From Bifidobacterium breve (GTDB lineage Bacteria; Actinomycetota; Acidimicrobiia; Acidimicrobiales; Ilumatobacteraceae): a DNA stretch of 8,853 bases. The DNA lies in contig CAMDER010000070.1 in the NCBI GenBank assembly GCA_945896935.1, forward strand, positions 1-8,853, read 5' to 3'. Position numbers and translations under genes: made by a program. Positions 5,724 to 8,853 of the stretch are shown piece by piece. The notes under the pieces are model-generated. The model was not told where the DNA came from and ran no database searches. It was given only the letters and a program-made list of their open reading frames with translations. Each line of letters begins with the position of its first letter. The first letter of the stretch is position 1.

Positions 5724-7350
5724 TTGCTGGATTCGCAATTGACTTAGCCCAGCGATAGTCGGCCTTACCTGATGGCGAACGGACGATGTGATCGACGTAT
5801 ACGAAATCTTTCGGGAGTTTGTAACGGGCGATATGTTTGGCGGCCTCGTCAATTAGTTCTTCGTTCGACGTTGGTGTGCTCTCGCGTAGATGCACGATCG
5901 CAACAACCTCGTTACCCCAACGTTCACTTGGTCGACCGGTGACGACGCAATCCAATACTGCGGGGTGGGCTTTCACCGCCATTTCAACTTCTTCGGCAAA
6001 GATCTTTTCGCCACCCGAGTTAATCGTGACCGAGTCACGACCCCGCATTTCAACAAGTCCATCCGACGTCAGCACGGCTCGGTCTCCAGGAACGACGTAG
6101 CGAACTCCGTCGATGACTGGATAGGTCTTTGAAGTCTTCACGGAGTCGCCAAGATAGCCAAGAGCTAAACGACCGCTCTTGGCTAACCAACCTGCTTCGG
6201 GATGTCCAGATTCGGTGTGGCCTGGTTCAAGTACCTCAGACATATCTTCGGATAAGACATGGTTATTCGGAGACAGCGGAAAGGTTCCAGTTGATGCCCC
6301 GCCAACGGCCGACATGTGCGTGAGTTGTCCACCAGCTTCTGAAGAACCCAATCCATCAATGATCATGAGATGCGGTGCGAGTTGAAGCAATTCATTTTTG
6401 TAGTGGGCCGAGAGGGCTGCACCACCAGAAATGAGGACCGTCAAACTCGAGATGTCGTAGGTGAGAACCTTGAGTTGATCAATCAGGGGCCGAGCAAAGG
6501 CATCGCCGACGATTAATAGAAAATCAATTTTTTCCTGCTCAACCATTGACCAGATGTCATGGGCATCCAAACGTTCAGGAATCGACGGTACGAAGACGGT
6601 GCCACCAGCGTTCCAACTACCGAATGCCACCCAATGTCCAGCACCGTGCATAAACGGAGGAGCCACAAGAGCCAAACGGCCTTTGGTTTCGGCTACAAAA
6701 TCTTCAATCGTTTGGGCAATTCGTGAGCCACCGAAGCACTCGACAAGGGCATCGCCTTGGCGCCACATGACACCTTTAGGCATACCTGTGGTTCCGCCGG
6801 TATACAAGATGTACAGATCATCTGCACTCGCTGGTGATGGCTCATCATCGCGCGAACTTTCGAGAGCGTCCTCGTACCAAATCGCGCCAGGCAACAGTGC
6901 GTTGTTCGACTCGTCGTGAACCTGCAGCAAAAGAGTCAATTGTGGAGCGTCGGCAAGTACGGATTCGAGAGTAGGTGCAAATATTGAATGGAAAACAATG
7001 ACTGAAGCGGCCGAATCGTGGAGCAGATAGGTCAATTCTTCGGCGACATATCGATAGTTCACATTGAACGGTGCAACGCGCCCCTTGAAGGCCCCGAGCA
7101 TGCATTCAAGGTATTCATTTCCGTTGTGTAGATAAATGGCGAGATGATCTTGGCCACTTTCTTGTTGAGCGAGTTGACTTCGTTCGGTATGACATCCATA
7201 GCCGCGGTCGTTGAGAAAGTTCGCCAGTCGACGAGTTCTTTCAGTGACTTCTTGCCAGGTAAAACGTCGGTCCCGGAAGACCAAGCAATCTTCATCAGGT
7301 CTTGATTTGGCGATGGCTTCGTGGATTTCTCCCACAGTGAATTGCTGCAC
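5713..7350 (-). CDS. Acyl-CoA synthetase (AMP-forming), FadD19-like
   Basis: The enzyme activates a carboxylic acid to its acyl-CoA via an acyl-adenylate. From the GTG at 7350 it has 545 residues; a TTG at 7356 would add two. Residues, counted from the GTG, are the P-loop YTGGTTGMPKG (183-193), GSSEAGG (335-341), PGDRA with the ribose-binding aspartate D423, the hinge region GRDSVTINSGGEK (437-449) and the catalytic lysine K529 in SPSGKADYRWAK. The segments PKGVMWR, INSGGEK and GK-DYRWAK closely recall M. tuberculosis FadD19, a synthetase for sterol side chains. A segment of about 12 residues, CHTERSQLAQQES (53-65), is inserted before the DHLAIYLHNGNEY strand relative to FadD19. I chose GTG 7350 because TAAGTT lies 6 bases upstream and neither start has a Shine-Dalgarno. 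It is divergent from the oxidoreductase gene and converges with the dehydrogenase. Substrate is uncertain: a sterol side chain, branched fatty acid or other bulky acid. Confidence 0.92.
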   Translation of the reverse strand: MQQFTVGEIHEAIAKSRPDEDCLVFRDRRFTWQEVTERTRRLANFLNDRGYGCHTERSQLAQQESGQDHLAIYLHNGNEYLECMLGAFKGRVAPFNVNYRYVAEELTYLLHDSAASVIVFHSIFAPTLESVLADAPQLTLLLQVHDESNNALLPGAIWYEDALESSRDDEPSPASADDLYILYTGGTTGMPKGVMWRQGDALVECFGGSRIAQTIEDFVAETKGRLALVAPPFMHGAGHWVAFGSWNAGGTVFVPSIPERLDAHDIWSMVEQEKIDFLLIVGDAFARPLIDQLKVLTYDISSLTVLISGGAALSAHYKNELLQLAPHLMIIDGLGSSEAGGQLTHMSAVGGASTGTFPLSPNNHVLSEDMSEVLEPGHTESGHPEAGWLAKSGRLALGYLGDSVKTSKTYPVIDGVRYVVPGDRAVLTSDGLVEMRGRDSVTINSGGEKIFAEEVEMAVKAHPAVLDCVVTGRPSERWGNEVVAIVHLRESTPTSNEELIDEAAKHIARYKLPKDFVYVDHIVRSPSGKADYRWAKSIANPATDH

Positions 7351-7356
7351 CGCCAA

Positions 7357-7362
7357 AACTTA
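7357..7362 (-). promoter_or_regulatory. Candidate -10 box of the acyl-CoA synthetase gene (leaderless arrangement)
   Basis: On the minus strand TAAGTT fits TANNNT and is followed by 6 bases and then the GTG at 7350. A TTGACT at 7386-7391 looks like a -35 but is 23 bases away, which is too far for a normal spacer. Confidence 0.42.
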
Positions 7363-7410
7363 GGGTGTGTGCCAGTCCGATTACGAGTCAAGGTGGAGCC
7401 TTTGGGTCGC

Positions 7411-7416
7411 TATCGT
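7411..7416 (+). promoter_or_regulatory. Candidate -10 box of the luciferase-like oxidoreductase gene (leaderless arrangement)
   Basis: TATCGT fits TANNNT and is followed by 7 bases and then an in-frame GTG at 7424. No Shine-Dalgarno is seen. It supports 7424 rather than the earlier in-frame GTG at 7367 as the start. Confidence 0.42.
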
Positions 7417-7423
7417 CTATGAA

Positions 7424-8422
7424 GTGAATCGAGATCAATCGCCGGTTACCGGCAAGTCACCACATGGAGTTGTTTTTGGGGTCTTTATTCCTCAGGGCTG
7501 GAAATTGGAATTGGCATCAATTTCTGAACCAGTTGATAAATGGAACAAGACGGTCGAGATAGCAGTTCTCGCTGACGAGTTGGGGTTTGATTCACTGTGG
7601 GTGTACGACCACTTCCACAATGTGCCACGACCGGCGCACGAAACAGTTTTTGAATGTTGGTCAACTATTGCCGCTATCAGTCAGCGAACCTCACGTATTC
7701 GTTTAGGACAGATGGTGGGTTGCAATAGTTACCGCAACCCTGGATTGCTCGCCAAGATCACTTCGACGCTTGATGTGATTTCTGGAGGCCGACTGGAATG
7801 GGGTATCGGCGCTGGGTGGTACGAAAATGAATACCGGGCCTATGGGTATGAGTTCCCAAAACCTAAAGACCGTATTGGCATGTTGCGGGAAAGCGTTGAA
7901 ATCGTTCGCAGCATGTGGACCGAATCAGAAACGACCTATAAGGGCAAGCACTACGAGGTCTTCCGAGCCAATTGCGATCCTAAGCCGTTACAAAAACCCA
8001 CCCCACCAATTTGGATCGGCGGCGGCGGCGAACAGTTGACTTTGCGAGTCGTTGCACAATTGGCCGACTGTTCGAACTTTGGTGGGACTCCAGAAGAATG
8101 GGCGCGCAAACGAGAAACTTTGCTCGGTCATTGTCAGGTTGTCGGACGAGATCCCAGTGAAATTCGCATGACATGGTCGCCAGAATTATTCATTCGCGAA
8201 ACAGAGCGTGAACTCATTGAGCAAGCGCCACAGCGAATGTCCGACGAATCGTTCGAAGATTGGCGTCATGGAAATTTGGTCGGAACGCCGGATGAGGTCT
8301 CAGAAAAGATCGCGACATATCTGAAAATTGGTTGTAGCGGATTTATCCCGTGGAGCGCTGACTATCCGTCCACCGAATCCATTGAGTTATTTGCCAAAAA
8401 GGTAATGGCCAACTTCAAGTAA
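7424..8422 (+). CDS. Luciferase-like (LLM) class, probable F420-dependent oxidoreductase
   Basis: Members of this family are TIM-barrel enzymes that move hydride to or from coenzyme F420 (some use FMN). From GTG 7424 the protein has 332 residues. It opens with the typical first strand VVFGVFIPQGWKLEL (16-30), then LADELGFDSLWVYDHF (49-64), the cofactor-pocket segment SGGRLEWGIGAGW (120-132) and PPIWIGGGG, where the phosphate end of the cofactor is held in relatives. The C-terminal NLVGTPDEVSEKI is also standard. An earlier in-frame GTG at 7367 would add 19 residues (351 in total) but would leave only 16 bases to the divergent synthetase gene; the added residues resemble no family N-terminus. 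There is no signal peptide. F420 rather than FMN is inferred from the subfamily and the actinobacterial context. The substrate is unknown; neighbours suggest lipid or sterol metabolism. Confidence 0.85.
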   Translation: MNRDQSPVTGKSPHGVVFGVFIPQGWKLELASISEPVDKWNKTVEIAVLADELGFDSLWVYDHFHNVPRPAHETVFECWSTIAAISQRTSRIRLGQMVGCNSYRNPGLLAKITSTLDVISGGRLEWGIGAGWYENEYRAYGYEFPKPKDRIGMLRESVEIVRSMWTESETTYKGKHYEVFRANCDPKPLQKPTPPIWIGGGGEQLTLRVVAQLADCSNFGGTPEEWARKRETLLGHCQVVGRDPSEIRMTWSPELFIRETERELIEQAPQRMSDESFEDWRHGNLVGTPDEVSEKIATYLKIGCSGFIPWSADYPSTESIELFAKKVMANFK

Positions 8423-8432
8423 TTTCGTCAGA

Positions 8433-8853
8433 TCAGATATATGAACGGAAAATAATTTCAGCAACGCACGATGGCTTGCTGGCGCCTTGGCATTCAAAAG
8501 TGAATTCCATTGTCATCTGAACTCCGTTGGCGATCTCTTCAACTTCGAGCAGTTTGACACCGAGGCGAATCTTCGAGTCGACCGGAACGGGAGAAGGAAA
8601 ACGGATCTTATTGGCTCCGTAATTCACTCCCATCGAGAATCCTTCAATGCGCACGACGGTGGGGTACAACATCGGTCCGAGGGACAGAGTCAAATAGCCG
8701 TGGGCAATGGGACCACCGAATGGACCGCTCTTGGCACGTTCTACGTCAACGTGGATCCACTGGTGGTCTCCGGTCGCTTCGGCAAACTGATTGACGCGCT
8801 CTTGGCTGACGTCGAAATACTCGCTATATCCCAGGTGTTCGCCAATAGCTGCT
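8433..8853 (-). CDS. MaoC-family (R)-specific enoyl-CoA hydratase, HtdZ/Rv0130-like, 5' end cut by window
   Basis: The minus strand is open from the window edge to a TGA at 8433-8435: 139 residues, read in frame from base 8852. The hydratase-2 motif FAEATGDHQWIHVD holds the D-x4-H catalytic pair (visible residues D29 and H34), followed by GPFGGPIAHGYLTLSL. The single hot-dog domain closely recalls M. tuberculosis Rv0130 (HtdZ, 151 residues), including NYG-NK-RFP-PVPV and KP-CVAE. Only about a dozen N-terminal residues should be missing. Such enzymes add water to trans-2-enoyl-CoA to give (R)-3-hydroxyacyl-CoA. An ATG at 8693 inside the gene would give a short frame, but that would remove the catalytic pair and cannot be the true start. 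It converges with the oxidoreductase gene, 10 bases between stops. Family is firm; chain-length preference is unknown. Confidence 0.9.
   Translation of the reverse strand, partial: AAIGEHLGYSEYFDVSQERVNQFAEATGDHQWIHVDVERAKSGPFGGPIAHGYLTLSLGPMLYPTVVRIEGFSMGVNYGANKIRFPSPVPVDSKIRLGVKLLEVEEIANGVQMTMEFTFECQGASKPSCVAEIIFRSYI

Noticed and set aside
6554..6919. 121-codon plus-strand open frame inside the acyl-CoA synthetase gene
   Set aside because: It is antisense to the conserved AMP-binding core, and its composition looks like a frame shadow.
7367..7423. 19-codon N-terminal extension of the oxidoreductase from the GTG at 7367
   Set aside because: Family proteins begin close to the first beta strand (VFGVFIPQGW). 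The extension is unlike any known leader and would leave almost no promoter space to the divergent gene.
8433..8693. 86-residue version of the MaoC protein starting at an internal ATG
   Set aside because: It lacks the catalytic D-x4-H pair, which is encoded upstream in the same open frame that continues to the window edge.
1..8853. A novel defence, mobile or CRISPR-type system
   Set aside because: All eight genes fall into known metabolic or redox families. I saw no transposase, integrase, nuclease, toxin-antitoxin pair, spaced repeat array or terminal repeats.

Overview
This is a compact stretch of bacterial chromosome, most likely from an actinobacterium and possibly a low-GC, streamlined member of the Acidimicrobiia. 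The assignment is inferred from four things: a mycobacterial-type gene set (a FadD19-like acyl-CoA synthetase, an HtdZ/Rv0130-like hydratase, an F420-type luciferase-like oxidoreductase), menaquinone synthesis, frequent GTG starts, and promoter boxes that sit directly in front of start codons as in leaderless actinobacterial transcripts. Base composition looks roughly balanced by eye. Eight genes fill the window, two of them cut by its edges. No gene-free stretch exceeds about 140 bases. I see no RNA gene, mobile element, CRISPR array or origin.

Left part (1-4331). A FrnE/DsbA-type thiol oxidoreductase (minus, 3' end cut) is divergent from menD (plus). menD converges on a two-gene minus-strand operon, menG-menF. 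MenF makes isochorismate from chorismate. MenD adds the succinyl unit from 2-oxoglutarate. MenG performs the final methylation of demethylmenaquinone. The window therefore holds the first two steps and the last step of the classical menaquinone pathway; menH, menC, menE, menB and menA are not here.

Right part (4471-8853). An ACAD10/11-like acyl-CoA dehydrogenase (plus), a FadD19-like acyl-CoA synthetase (minus), a luciferase-like probable F420-dependent oxidoreductase (plus) and an Rv0130-like MaoC hydratase (minus, 5' end cut) look like a lipid or sterol-side-chain catabolism neighbourhood. Activation, dehydrogenation and hydration are three consecutive beta-oxidation chemistries, but the genes are not one transcript, and their shared pathway is inferred from family and proximity only.

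Organisation. Transcription direction alternates almost gene by gene (-, +, -, -, +, -, +, -). Convergent stops are only 3-10 bases apart, so there is no room for ordinary terminators between them. The clearest non-coding signal is a repeated arrangement: a TANNNT box followed by 6-7 bases and then the start codon, in front of five of the six genes that visibly begin a transcript. The other two visible starts (menF inside the operon, and the acyl-CoA dehydrogenase) have Shine-Dalgarno-like sequences instead. I found no convincing novel defence, mobile or otherwise undescribed system; the genes belong to known families.
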